Notes: generated from the letters alone by a model not told the origin. Shown: positions 45,227 to 54,062, numbered from the stretch's first letter. The stretch is 64,000 bases of DNA from Pseudomonas sp. GV085 (GCF_003050925.1 NZ_QAOV01000013.1:62001-126000); one strand, 5' to 3'. Numbers and translations are program-made.

Positions 45227-46636
45227 TTAATCCTCAACCACCCAGGTGTCCTTGGTTCCGCCGCCCTGGGAGGAATTGACCACCAGGGAGCCTTCGCGCA
45301 GGGCGACGCGGGTCAAACCGCCGGGCACGACCCGGGTTTCGCGGCCCGACAATACAAACGGGCGAAGGTCGATGTGGCGTGGAGCGATGCCGTTTTCGAC
45401 AAAGGTCGGGCAGGTCGACAAAGACAACGTCGGTTGGGCGATGTACGCGTGGGGCTTGGCTTTGATCCGCTCGCGGAACGATTCGATTTCCGCCGCCGTC
45501 GCCGCTGGCCCCACCAGCATTCCGTAACCGCCGGAACCCTGGGTTTCCTTGACCACCAGCTCTGGAAGATTGGCCAGCACGTGGGACAGCTCCGAGGGAT
45601 TACGACACTGCCATGTCGGCACGTTCTTCAGGATCGGCTCTTCATCCAGGTAGAAACGAATCATGTCCGTGACGAAGGGGTACACCGACTTGTCGTCCGC
45701 GACCCCGGTGCCGATGGCATTCGCCAGCACCACGTTGCCGGAGCGGTAGGACGACAGCAGCCCTGGCACGCCAAGCATCGAATCCGGATTGAACGCCAGC
45801 GGATCGAGGAAGGCATCGTCGAGGCGACGGTAGATCACGTCGACGGCTTTCGGCCCGTCCGTGGTGCGCATGAACACCTTGTCATCGCGCACGAACAGGT
45901 CCGCGCCTTCCACCAGCTCCACACCCATTTCCCGCGCGAGAAACGCATGCTCGAAGAACGCGCTGTTGAAGCGGCCGGGTGTCAGCACCACCACGCTTGG
46001 ATTGTCGATGGGACTTGAGCTTTTCAGGGTATCGAGCAGCAGGTTCGGGTAGTGGTCGATGGGAGCGATGCGTTGTGCCGCGAACAGCTCGGGGAACAGG
46101 CGCATCATCATCTTGCGGTCTTCGAGCATGTAACTGACGCCGCTCGGTGTACGCAGATTGTCTTCGAGCACGTAGTAGGTGCCGTCGCCGTCGCGTACCA
46201 GGTCGACACCGGAAATGTGCGAATAGATATCGCGGTGCAAATCCAGGCCCTGCATCGCCAACTGGTACTGCTCGTTGGCCAGCACCTGCTCGGCCGGAAT
46301 GATGCCGGCCTTGATGATGCGCTGCTCGTGGTAAAGGTCGGCGAGGAACATGTTCAACGCCTTGACCCGCTGGATGCAGCCGCGCTCGACGACCCGCCAT
46401 TCACTGGCGGGGATGCTGCGGGGGATGGTGTCGAAGGGAATCAGGCGCTCTGTCCCCTGCTCATCACCGTAGAGCGTGAAGGTTATCCCGGCGCGATGAA
46501 ACAACAGATCGGCCTCGCGTCGCCGTTGTGCCAGAAGCTCGTCAGGCGTCTCGGCCAGCCAACGGGCAAACTCCCGATAATGCGGGCGGACCAGGCCGCC
46601 GGCATCGTACATCTCATCAAAATAGGTGCGGATCAT
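45227..46636 (-). CDS. Circularly permuted type 2 ATP-grasp protein
   Basis: A 469-residue predicted amidoligase. Motifs are YYVLEDNLRTPSGVSYMLED (about 155-174), VIYRRLDDAFLDPL (about 269), ELVVKETQGSGGYGMLVGP (about 358) and ARHIDLRPFVL-type (APRHIDLRPF). AAGGAG seven bases before the ATG at 46636 fixes the start; the upstream ATG at 46693 was rejected. First gene of the three-gene operon. The reaction is inferred from ATP-grasp chemistry (acyl phosphate then amide); the substrate is unknown. Confidence 0.9.
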   Translation of the reverse strand: MIRTYFDEMYDAGGLVRPHYREFARWLAETPDELLAQRRREADLLFHRAGITFTLYGDEQGTERLIPFDTIPRSIPASEWRVVERGCIQRVKALNMFLADLYHEQRIIKAGIIPAEQVLANEQYQLAMQGLDLHRDIYSHISGVDLVRDGDGTYYVLEDNLRTPSGVSYMLEDRKMMMRLFPELFAAQRIAPIDHYPNLLLDTLKSSSPIDNPSVVVLTPGRFNSAFFEHAFLAREMGVELVEGADLFVRDDKVFMRTTDGPKAVDVIYRRLDDAFLDPLAFNPDSMLGVPGLLSSYRSGNVVLANAIGTGVADDKSVYPFVTDMIRFYLDEEPILKNVPTWQCRNPSELSHVLANLPELVVKETQGSGGYGMLVGPAATAAEIESFRERIKAKPHAYIAQPTLSLSTCPTFVENGIAPRHIDLRPFVLSGRETRVVPGGLTRVALREGSLVVNSSQGGGTKDTWVVED

Positions 46637-46959
46637 GCCGTACTCCTTGTCACTCGGACGTCCAGACCTTCGCAAGGCCCGTGCCATCGGCATAAACGCT
46701 TATATTTCAATCGGTTGGATAATCAAGACGCACGCACCGCACCAATCCTGTGCGACAAATGCCCCAACCTGATTGCCCCCGCTTCATTGCAAGGCGCTGT
46801 GATCGCCTATCACCAGCATAGTCAGAGTTGATTTCACTGCCCGGTTAACGCGGTGGATAATCCGTCCATTCGCTGAAAAGCTGACCGAACTTCCCTTTTA
46901 ACCGCCCGTTTTGGGCGGTTTTTTTTGCCTTCGCGAAATATTGCGAAATAAAAACAACG
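46637..46959 (+). terminator. Gene-free stretch with orphan rightward terminator (46899-46926)
   Basis: AACCGCCC, loop GTTTT, GGGCGGTT and then six more T form a textbook rightward terminator. No rightward gene lies upstream within several kilobases, so it may end a small RNA starting in 46690-46880. The rest of the stretch carries the leftward promoter of the ATP-grasp operon, which I cannot place. Confidence 0.75.
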
Positions 46960-47041
46960 TCAAAAGATCGCAGCCTGCGGCAGCTCCTACAGGATGTACG
47001 CCATTCAAATGTAGGAGCTGCCGCAGGCTGCGATCTTTTAA
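46960..47041. repeat. Second-family REP pair
   Basis: TCAAAAGATCGCAGCCTGCG (46960 onward) and an inverted copy starting GTAGGAGCTGCCGCAGGCTG (47011-47041) with a 20-base spacer; the arm order is reversed relative to 43364-43440. Confidence 0.9.
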
Positions 47042-47112
47042 TCTTTAAGCCCACAAACGAAAACGGCCAACCCGAAGGTCAGCCGTCAATGCTGGTTGTC
47101 ACTGTTCATAAG

Positions 47113-47457
47113 TTATGCGAGTCGCCCTCGTACCTCCTGTTTCACACCCCAGCCTTCGATGATGCCACCCAACGGCTCGACCACCGCTTCGAAACCCTGT
47201 TCGAAATCGCCGATGTCGTCGTAGGTGGCATACATGACTTTGCACAACTCCAGCGCCCAGGCGCCATCGTCACGCACACTGACTTGCGCATTCAGGGATT
47301 CACCACGGTGGAAATGACCTGCCGCCCTGCGTGCCCGCTCCTCATCCGGAAAAATGGCGTAGAACTCGATGGGATGAAACCGTGAAAAGTCAAAACCGCC
47401 TTCTTTCATGCGGCGCAGAACGCTGCTGCTGATGTCTTCTTGATAGGCTGTGCTCAT
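47113..47457 (-). CDS. RraB-family regulator of RNase E activity
   Basis: A 114-residue protein of the ribonuclease E inhibitor RraB fold. Family segments are VLRRMKEGGFDFSRFHPIEF, FPDEERARRAAGHFHRGE, and an acidic C-terminal YDDIGDFEQGFEAVVEPLGG. E. coli RraB binds RNase E and modulates mRNA decay; the same role here is inference. GGAGGACG precedes the ATG. Confidence 0.82.
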   Translation of the reverse strand: MSTAYQEDISSSVLRRMKEGGFDFSRFHPIEFYAIFPDEERARRAAGHFHRGESLNAQVSVRDDGAWALELCKVMYATYDDIGDFEQGFEAVVEPLGGIIEGWGVKQEVRGRLA

Positions 47458-47667
47458 GAAACGTCCTCCTCAATACGATGGATAGACTTTCCGTACTCCC
47501 TCACTCGCAACCGAATAGCGCGAGCGACGGCAACCGATGTGCCGGCGGGAAACAAGCATGGAGCTGACAAGACCAGACCTTAGCGATCCGTTCGCTGATC
47601 TCGCTTGCAGAGTAGCCTCAAGATAGAGCCTCTGCCAAGGCCTGGATGTGAATGCGACAGGTGTCGT

Positions 47668-47901
47668 TCAGATTGGAGTAATGCCGAGGATTTGAATGCT
47701 GTTCTGGAGCTTGAGTTCTTTGACGCACGCATCAGTGGTCCGCCCTTCCAGATCGTTCAGATCCAGTTCGGCGGCGACAGGAAGAAGCCGGGCCTTGATG
47801 AGCCTGGCGGCACGCTCGTAGTCCGGGCGCTCGGTGCACTCAAAGACTTCGTTGACGGTTTCGCCATGATCATCCACGAAAGTGACTTTCCACTTTTGCA
47901 T
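47668..47901 (-). CDS. Small conserved-looking hypothetical protein
   Basis: A 77-residue protein starting MQKWKVTFVDDHGETVNEVF with a GAGGAGG ribosome binding site that decides the start (upstream Met at 47925 rejected). It alternates strands and helices (RPDYERAARLIKARLLPVAA). No domain recognised. Confidence 0.65.
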   Translation of the reverse strand: MQKWKVTFVDDHGETVNEVFECTERPDYERAARLIKARLLPVAAELDLNDLEGRTTDACVKELKLQNSIQILGITPI

Positions 47902-47992
47902 TGGTGCCTCCTCGGTAAAACCCATGGATGGGTTTACCCCTATCTCGACCTTGTTAGCTGGCTAATTGTTCCGCCTTGTTCCGCTGCAATCC

Positions 47993-48085
47993 ATGTAGGA
48001 GCGAGCCTGCTCGCGATGGCAGAGGAACATTCAACATCCATATTGACTGGTCTGACGCCATCGCGAGCAGGCTCGCTCCTACATG
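47993..48085. repeat. REPIN after speE
   Basis: Perfect inverted TGTAGGAGCGAGCCTGCTCG arms between speE and the 77-residue gene. The right arm ends four bases before the speE stop codon region. Confidence 0.9.
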
Positions 48086-48088
48086 GTT

Positions 48089-48964
48089 TTAGTCGTTGCC
48101 TGGCTTGTTCACCGCCTGCAACACGTATTGCGGCAAGGCGAAGGCGCCAATGTGGATTTCAGGATTGTAGTAGCGGGTGACGATGCCACTGCCCGTGAAG
48201 CGCTGTTGCAGGGTTTCGCGGGACAACTTGCGATAAGCGGTATTGGTGGCGCCCCAGGCGAAGGTCATCGAGCCGCCGATGTAGGTCGGTACGGCGGCCT
48301 GATAGAAGTGCCAGTCCGGGAACAGGCTGCGCAGGCGACCGGCGGTGGTCTTCACTTCTTCGATCTGCATGAACGGCGTGCCGTTCTGCGTCACCAGGAT
48401 GCCGCCTTCATTCAGGCAGCGGTGGCAGGCCTGGTAGAAGTTTTCCGAGAACAGCACTTCCCCCGGTCCGATCGGGTCGGTGGAGTCGGAAATGATCACG
48501 TCGAATTTTTCAGTGGTGGTGGCGACGAAACGCATGCCGTCATCGATCACCAGGTTCAGGCGTGGATCTTCGAATGCACCTTTGGAGTGGTTCGGCAGAA
48601 ACTCCTTGCACATGTCGACCACGGTGCCGTCGATCTCGACCATGGTGATGTGCTCGACACTGCGGTGCTTGGCCACTTCACGCAACATGCCGCCATCGCC
48701 GCCGCCAATGATCAGCACGCGCTTGGCGGTGCCATGGGCGAGGATCGGCACGTGAGTCAGCATTTCGTGATAGATGAACTCGTCGGCTTCGGTGGTCTGG
48801 ATCACGCCGTCCAGCGCCATCACCCGGCCCATGCGCGGGTTCTCGAAGATCACCAGGTGCTGGTGTTCGGTGCGCACTTCGTGCAGCAGTTTTTCCATGC
48901 GAAAACGCTGGCCGTAGCCTTCGTAGAGGGTTTCCAGGTAGTCGCTGGTCGGGGTGATGCTCAT
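48089..48964 (-). CDS. speE: Spermidine synthase (polyamine aminopropyltransferase)
   Basis: It transfers aminopropyl from decarboxylated SAM to putrescine. The 291-residue protein has the SAM site VLIIGGGDGGMLREVAKH (about 73-90), the catalytic DSTDPIGPGEVLF (about 149) and TYIGGSMTFAWG. ATG at 48964 is preceded by GGAGC; an ATG ten codons upstream was rejected. No speD neighbour is present. Confidence 0.94.
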   Translation of the reverse strand: MSITPTSDYLETLYEGYGQRFRMEKLLHEVRTEHQHLVIFENPRMGRVMALDGVIQTTEADEFIYHEMLTHVPILAHGTAKRVLIIGGGDGGMLREVAKHRSVEHITMVEIDGTVVDMCKEFLPNHSKGAFEDPRLNLVIDDGMRFVATTTEKFDVIISDSTDPIGPGEVLFSENFYQACHRCLNEGGILVTQNGTPFMQIEEVKTTAGRLRSLFPDWHFYQAAVPTYIGGSMTFAWGATNTAYRKLSRETLQQRFTGSGIVTRYYNPEIHIGAFALPQYVLQAVNKPGND

Positions 48965-49111
48965 GGGAAGTGCTCCGATGAATGCGGGTGGCAACGGACG
49001 GTTACCCGCCCATGATGGTCATTCGATCGTTTCGATTGACCGGGAAAGGCGCGCATTCTACGTCGCGGAAGATGACAGGTCGAACCTTCGTCATCAAAGG
49101 CCCCGCAGAAC

Positions 49112-49202
49112 ACTGTGGGAGCGAGCCTGCTCGCGAAGCAGGCGATGCGGTGTTTCAGCGGCTGCGCGTCATCGTTCTTCGCGAGCAGGCTCGCTCCCAC
49201 AG
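49112..49202. repeat. REPIN between PLDc_N gene and speE
   Basis: Inverted CTGTGGGAGCGAGCCTGCTC arms with a spacer of about 45 bases. Confidence 0.9.
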
Positions 49203-49218
49203 GTTTAGTGTCGCTTGT

Positions 49219-49410
49219 TCAGAACTTGACGTTACCCCGCGGCCCCGCGATGGCCCAGATGATCAGTCCCAGCACCGGCAACAGCGCAATCAGCAGCACC
49301 CAGAGGATTTTCATCCCGGTCTCGGCGCTACTTTTGAATACGTTGATGATGGCCCAGATGTCCAGGGCAAAAATGATCAAGGCAACCAGGCTGTTGAACG
49401 TGGAACCCAT
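49219..49410 (-). CDS. PLDc_N-domain small membrane protein
   Basis: A 63-residue protein with two TM helices (about 8-25 and 35-53; IFALDIWAIINVFKSSAETG between) ending IIWAIAGPRGNVKF. This is the phospholipase-D nuclease N-terminal domain as a free-standing small protein; function unknown. GGGAG precedes the ATG. Confidence 0.85.
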   Translation of the reverse strand: MGSTFNSLVALIIFALDIWAIINVFKSSAETGMKILWVLLIALLPVLGLIIWAIAGPRGNVKF

Positions 49411-49492
49411 GGTGACGCTCCCAAAGAGTGATATGCCCTCTCAGGATAGACGGTCGTCGCGAGGGTTCCTTTTTATTGACAGGGTTTGGCTA

Positions 49493-50023
49493 TCAGACGT
49501 GGATCGCCACTTTCAGGGCTTCCAGGGATGGCACGGCCACGATGCCGACTTCTGCGCACAATTCCAACACGCGTGGCACGTCATTGCCGTAGACCAGCAC
49601 CACCTGTAACGCCTCATCGAGCAACTGGCTGAAGTTCATCAGCGTATAGCCACCATTTTCCTTGTTCAGGCTGCTCATCTGCACCTGAATGCGATTGAGC
49701 GCGGTCAGGGCTTCGGTCTTGGCCAGTTGCTTGGGCTTGAGATTGAATTCCACGCCCGGGCCGAACGACGCGGCGATTTGCGCGAACAGATCCATGTAGG
49801 TGTCAGCCTGGAACAGCACCGTTTCCGGCAGGCTGCCGACCACCACCCACTCACCCAGCGGGATCGGGAAGGTTTCGTCGTAGTTGATGTCCGGATTGGC
49901 CGTCAGAAAAGCATCCTGATCGGCGTAGGCCTGGGCCGCTTCGTCTGCGACCTTGAGGATTTCGTCTTCGCCCATGCACCCGGAGCTGATTTTGCTGATG
50001 AGTTCGACGAGTGCGGCTTTCAT
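49493..50023 (-). CDS. Hypothetical protein
   Basis: A 176-residue soluble protein starting MKAALVELISKISSGCMGED. The middle contains FPIPLGEWVVVGSLPETVLFQ and the C-terminal half is helical (TALNRIQVQMSSLNKENGGY). No family recognised and no membrane segment. ATG 50023 chosen; upstream frame is unconserved-looking Arg/Pro-rich sequence. Confidence 0.7.
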   Translation of the reverse strand: MKAALVELISKISSGCMGEDEILKVADEAAQAYADQDAFLTANPDINYDETFPIPLGEWVVVGSLPETVLFQADTYMDLFAQIAASFGPGVEFNLKPKQLAKTEALTALNRIQVQMSSLNKENGGYTLMNFSQLLDEALQVVLVYGNDVPRVLELCAEVGIVAVPSLEALKVAIHV

Positions 50024-50094
50024 GGGGCGGATCCTGTAGCGAGGGGAATATTGAGGGCGCGAAGGATAGCGCAAGGATAGGTTCGAATGGCCAA

Positions 50095-50170
50095 AAAAGA
50101 TCGCAGCCTTCGGCAGCTCCTACTGGTGTACGCCACTCAATGTAGGAGCTGCCGAAGGCTGCGATCTTTT
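50095..50170. repeat. Second-family REP pair (GCCGAAGGC variant)
   Basis: AAAAGATCGCAGCCTTCGGC and the inverted GTAGGAGCTGCCGAAGGCTG arms (29 bases each) separated by 18 bases. The core is CCTTCGG instead of CCTGCGG; both arms changed together, keeping the stem paired. Confidence 0.9.
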
Positions 50171-50177
50171 AAAGCAA

Positions 50178-50696
50178 TCAGCCAACCAGTTTCTGCAACT
50201 GCGCAACGGTATCGGAAGCCCCCATGGTTTTAGCCGCTTCCAGCGCGGTGATGCCATTGGCGTCCTTGGCTTTCGGGTCGGCGCCCTTGCCGATCAGGTA
50301 ATCGACCACCTCAACGCGGTTGAACATCGCCGCCATCATCAGCGCCGTGCGGCCATCGAAGGACGAGCCTTCAACCTGCGCGCCACCCTCGACCAAGGCC
50401 TTGATCACCGCCAGGTCGCCCTTGAAGGCGGCGCCGGCAATCGGGCTCTGGCCGTTGTCGTTGCGGATCTCCGGGTCGGCCTTGTGTTCCAGCAGGACTT
50501 TTACCGTGTCCACATGGCCGTGGTACGCGGCCAGCATCAGCAAGGTATCGCCCTTGTGGTTACGCAGGTTCGGCGGCAAACCCTTGGTCAGCAGCGCGGC
50601 CATCATTGCCGCATCGCCCTCCCGTGCCTTGTTGAATACCTGTTCGGTGAATTCGGCGGCTTCTTCGGGGGTCATCTGGCGGCTTTTGTCTGACAT
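50178..50696 (-). CDS. Ankyrin-repeat protein
   Basis: A 172-residue cytoplasmic protein with about four ankyrin repeats (KGDTLLMLAAYHGHVDTVKV, NGQSPIAGAAFKGDLAVIKA, DGRTALMMAAMFNRVEVVDY, NGITALEAAKTMGASDTVAQ). A short acidic helix precedes them (TPEEAAEFTEQVFNKAREGD). In Pseudomonas such genes often lie near catalases, but not here; partner unknown. GGGAG before the ATG. Confidence 0.88.
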   Translation of the reverse strand: MSDKSRQMTPEEAAEFTEQVFNKAREGDAAMMAALLTKGLPPNLRNHKGDTLLMLAAYHGHVDTVKVLLEHKADPEIRNDNGQSPIAGAAFKGDLAVIKALVEGGAQVEGSSFDGRTALMMAAMFNRVEVVDYLIGKGADPKAKDANGITALEAAKTMGASDTVAQLQKLVG

Positions 50697-50793
50697 TGGG
50701 CACTCCCTTTTCTGTCATTCGTAAAAGCCGACAGTTTCCCGAGCGCTCCCGGCACTGTCACTTGTTTTTTCTCATGGGCCGCCATAGCCAGAT

Positions 50794-52632
50794 TCAATAG
50801 CGGTACTTGCCACCGTGAATGTCGGTCAACAACTGCTGCGTGACCTGCACGTAAGTCTGGGTCCCCGGCAGCCAGGCATAGATCGGGTCATCTCCGGTTT
50901 TACCCGGGTCGAAGCCCTCGTCCTTGAGTCGGGTCTTCTGATATTTGAACGTCCCGGTGGTTTCCATTTTCACTTTCACCCGCAGGAATAACGGCACCGC
51001 ATAGGCCGGCATTTGCTCGCGGGCGAAGGCCAGCAGTTCACTGAAGTCCAGGGTTGCCAGGGATTCGGCCGGGGTAATCGCCGCCATCCCGGCGCGGCCA
51101 TTGGTGTTGCGGATTTCCACGCCATAGGCCACGGCTTCGGAAATAAGCGGATGTTGCAGGAGGATGTTTTCAACCTCCGTGGTCGAGACGTTTTCGCCCT
51201 TCCAGCGGTAGGTATCGCCCAGGCGGTCGACAAACTGCGCATGACCGAAACCGATGTTGCGCAACAGGTCGCCGGTGTTGAAGTAGCGGTCACCCTTTTC
51301 GAACACATCCTGGAACACGACCTTGGCGGTTTTCTGCGGATCGGTGTAGCCGTCCAACGGTGCCTTGTCATCGATTTTCGCCAGCAACAACCCCTGCTCG
51401 CCTTTGGCGACCTTGCGCATCAAGCCATTGGCCTGACGAATCGGCGCGCCGCTGTCGTGGTCGTACGCGACCAGCTCCCAGCGCATCAGGGAAAAACCAA
51501 TGGTGTTGTCGAAGTTAAGAATATTGGTGAAGCCGATATTGCCGTCACTGGCGGCGTACAGCTCGCAGATGTGATTCACTGCAAAGCGGGTCTTGAACTC
51601 GTTCCAGGCGCCGGGACGCAGACCGTTGCCGATCATTTTCTTCACATCGTGCCGGTTGTCGTCGGCGCAGGGCGGTTGATCGACCAGGTAGCGGCACAGT
51701 TCGCCGACATAACCGATGGTGGTCGCCCGGTACTTGCGCGCGTCGTTCCAGAACTGGCTGGCGCTGAATTTGCGGCGGATGGCGAACCCGCTGGCACCGC
51801 TGACGGCTGCCCCCCAGCACACGCAAAGGCCCGTGGCGTGGTACAGCGGCAAGGTGCAATAGACGACATCGTCGGGGCGCATGTCCAGGGCGATCATGCC
51901 GAAGCTCGCAGAGCTGCGCATCCAGCGTCCGTGCTTGAACACCCCAGCCTTGGGCAGCCCCGTGGTGCCCGAGGTGTAGATATAAAAGCAGGGATCGTCG
52001 AAGAAAATCTGCTGGCTGCTGGGCGGGTTGTCGCTGGCGTCGTCGAGACTGGCGGTCATCAGGTTGATGAAACCTTCAGGGGCGATACCCGGTTGGCGAG
52101 AGGTGTCCTGATCGGCGACGAACCAGGTTCGGTCAGCCTTGATCAACACCCGATCACGTATCGCCAGGTACGCAGGGACCAACTCTTCACCGACAACGAT
52201 CGCCACCGGCGCCACCAGATTCACACTGTGCACCAGGGTGTCGCGGGTCTGCGAGGTATTGAGCAGCGCACTGATCGCGCCGACCTTGGCCACCGCGAGA
52301 ATCGTCACCAGCAGTTCCGGACGGTTCTCGATAAAGACCGCCACCACATCACCCTTGCCGATGCCTTGGCCGATCAGGTGATGAGCAATGCGGTTGGCCC
52401 ATTGGTTAACCTCGGAGTAACTGAGCGTTACCTCGCCTTGCAACAGCGCCGGCCCCTTCGGGTTGCGCAATGTGGCTTGCTCGAAACTCCAGCCCAAACC
52501 ACACGCTTGGGTCGGGTCCTTGACGTTGGCGGCCTTCATGCCCTTCACCACCCGGGGGATGGCTTTGGCGATGGAAGGCAACTTGCGGAGCATCATGCCC
52601 CAGGTAATCGTGTCGTTCGACGTACGGCTCAT
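50794..52632 (-). CDS. Long-chain acyl-CoA synthetase
   Basis: A 612-residue AMP-forming ligase activating long- or very-long-chain fatty acids. The ATP motif YIYTSGTTGLPKA (about 224-236), ELYAASDGNIGF, the hinge FVDRLGDTYRWKGENVSTTE (about 490) and the C-terminal TGTFKYQKTRLKDEGFD show the FadD6/FATP-like group. GGGAG stands before the ATG. It is a single-gene unit divergent from the DUF3509 gene. Confidence 0.9.
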   Translation of the reverse strand: MSRTSNDTITWGMMLRKLPSIAKAIPRVVKGMKAANVKDPTQACGLGWSFEQATLRNPKGPALLQGEVTLSYSEVNQWANRIAHHLIGQGIGKGDVVAVFIENRPELLVTILAVAKVGAISALLNTSQTRDTLVHSVNLVAPVAIVVGEELVPAYLAIRDRVLIKADRTWFVADQDTSRQPGIAPEGFINLMTASLDDASDNPPSSQQIFFDDPCFYIYTSGTTGLPKAGVFKHGRWMRSSASFGMIALDMRPDDVVYCTLPLYHATGLCVCWGAAVSGASGFAIRRKFSASQFWNDARKYRATTIGYVGELCRYLVDQPPCADDNRHDVKKMIGNGLRPGAWNEFKTRFAVNHICELYAASDGNIGFTNILNFDNTIGFSLMRWELVAYDHDSGAPIRQANGLMRKVAKGEQGLLLAKIDDKAPLDGYTDPQKTAKVVFQDVFEKGDRYFNTGDLLRNIGFGHAQFVDRLGDTYRWKGENVSTTEVENILLQHPLISEAVAYGVEIRNTNGRAGMAAITPAESLATLDFSELLAFAREQMPAYAVPLFLRVKVKMETTGTFKYQKTRLKDEGFDPGKTGDDPIYAWLPGTQTYVQVTQQLLTDIHGGKYRY

Positions 52633-52988
52633 GATTGCTCCCGTTCGATCTTTTTTTATTGTCGGGCGGCGATGACTGAGCCCGAAAATACGTCAACGGT
52701 TCTTGAGCTGTACACGCGGTTTTTGAAATGTTTTGTATCCGCGATCTTGATCCGCGATTGCGCTGCGCGAAGATGATCCCGTGCGCGCCAATTGGTTCCA
52801 TCGAGTCGCCGACGTACCTGCAAAATGCAGGATGCACGATGGCCATTCATGCAGATTGCACGAAAGCAAAAATCACTAAAAATAGTAAGCTATTGATTTT
52901 ATTAATATTTAACAACTTAAAATACTGGCACAAAGGCTGCAACAGTCTCTCCATGCTTGCCATTCAAGTCATCATGGAGCTGAACGAC
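52633..52988 (+). promoter_or_regulatory. Gene-free stretch with candidate sigma-54 promoter (52926-52941)
   Basis: TGGCAC-AAAGG-CTGCA has GG and GC exactly ten bases apart, as in the -24/-12 consensus (one mismatch, CTGCA for TTGCA). It lies 48 bases before the DUF3509 ATG and behind a strongly AT-rich tract (52870-52925) that could bind IHF or an enhancer protein. Confidence 0.5.
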
Positions 52989-53267
52989 ATGAGCCTTATT
53001 CAGGAAAAATTTTCGTCCTTGTTCTCCAACTTCGCAGTCACTACCCAGGACCGCCCTGATGGCGGGATTCTGCTGACCTTGCGCAGCGCCGACGGCAGAG
53101 AATTCATGCGCTCGATCTCCTACCAGCAATTGCACAATGGCGATCAACTGTCCTGGGTCATCAGCGCGATTCGCCGCGACCTCGCTGAACAAGCCAGCGA
53201 ATTACCGCAGATTTCCATGCTGCAGAGCCAGCAACGGTTTGCCCTGCCGACCTATCACTCGCTGTAA
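52989..53267 (+). CDS. DUF3509-domain protein
   Basis: A 92-residue Pseudomonas-specific protein. DUF3509 pattern: MSLIQEKFSSLFSNFAVTTQ, ILLTLRSADGREFMRSISYQ, QLSWVISAIRRDLAEQ. Function unknown. GGAG nine bases upstream favours ATG 52989 over the in-frame ATG at 52974. A sigma-54-like promoter lies upstream and a perfect hairpin REPIN directly follows. Confidence 0.85.
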   Translation: MSLIQEKFSSLFSNFAVTTQDRPDGGILLTLRSADGREFMRSISYQQLHNGDQLSWVISAIRRDLAEQASELPQISMLQSQQRFALPTYHSL

Positions 53268-53271
53268 AAAA

Positions 53272-53361
53272 TGTGGGAGCGAGCCTGCTCGCGAAGAGGG
53301 CGTGTCATTCAACGTTGATGTTGACTGACACGCCCTCTTCGCGAGCAGGCTCGCTCCCACA
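53272..53361. repeat. REPIN with 36-bp perfect stem
   Basis: Arms 53272-53307 and 53326-53361 are exact inverse complements, with an 18-base loop (TTCAACGTTGATGTTGAC). The pairing extends 13 bases beyond the REP unit into the spacer, unlike the other REPINs. It lies between convergent genes. Confidence 0.93.
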
Positions 53362-53374
53362 GGTTTTGTAGCGT

Positions 53375-54058
53375 TTAGAAATTAGCAGGATCGATCCGCG
53401 CAAAACTGTTCACGGTGACATGCCCTGCCAGTTCGCCGCCTTCGCGGGCCAGCCCGCAAGTAGCCATCCCCGCCGCACGCGCCGCGTCGAGTTCTTCGAC
53501 GATGTCCGACAAAAACAGAATCTGCCCCGCCTCGAGCTCAATCGCCTGCGTAATGTTGGCGTAGGACTGCGCCTCGCGCTTGGGCCCTGAAGTGGTATCG
53601 AAGTAGCCACTGAACAACGGCGTCAGGTCTCCCGCCTCGGAGCAGCCGAAGATCAACCGCTGGGCCTGGATCGAACCGGAGGAATAAACAAACAGTTGAA
53701 AACCATCCTGGTGCCAGCGTTTGAGCGCTTCCACGGCGTCCGGGTACACGTGCCCCTTCAACTGCCCGGCCTGATAGCCCTGCGCCCAGACCATTCCCTG
53801 CAACGCTTTCAACGGCGTGGCCTTGCGGTCTTCGGCAATCCAGCCCAGCAGGATCTCGACAACGCGCTCGACATCGGCGTCCGGCTCGTTGCTGTCACGA
53901 CGCACGGCAGCCAGTTGCTCAGCCACATCGGCGCGCTCGGCCTGCTGGCGAACAAACGTCGGCAGATGCTTGGCCGCGTAAGGAAACAGCACGTCGAACA
54001 CAAAACTCACTGCACTGGTGGTGCCTTCGATGTCGGTGAGAATCGCTTTGATCGTCAT
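53375..54058 (-). CDS. mtnC: Enolase-phosphatase E1 (acireductone synthase)
   Basis: A bifunctional methionine-salvage enzyme: it enolises and dephosphorylates 2,3-diketo-5-methylthiopentyl-1-phosphate to acireductone. The 227-residue HAD protein has motif I AILTDIEGTTSAVSFV (about 5-20), motif II VYSSGSIQAQ and motif IV ILFLSDIVEELDAA. It starts four bases after mtnD. The longer frame to 54154 was rejected. Confidence 0.95.
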   Translation of the reverse strand: MTIKAILTDIEGTTSAVSFVFDVLFPYAAKHLPTFVRQQAERADVAEQLAAVRRDSNEPDADVERVVEILLGWIAEDRKATPLKALQGMVWAQGYQAGQLKGHVYPDAVEALKRWHQDGFQLFVYSSGSIQAQRLIFGCSEAGDLTPLFSGYFDTTSGPKREAQSYANITQAIELEAGQILFLSDIVEELDAARAAGMATCGLAREGGELAGHVTVNSFARIDPANF

Positions 54059-54062
54059 CGAC

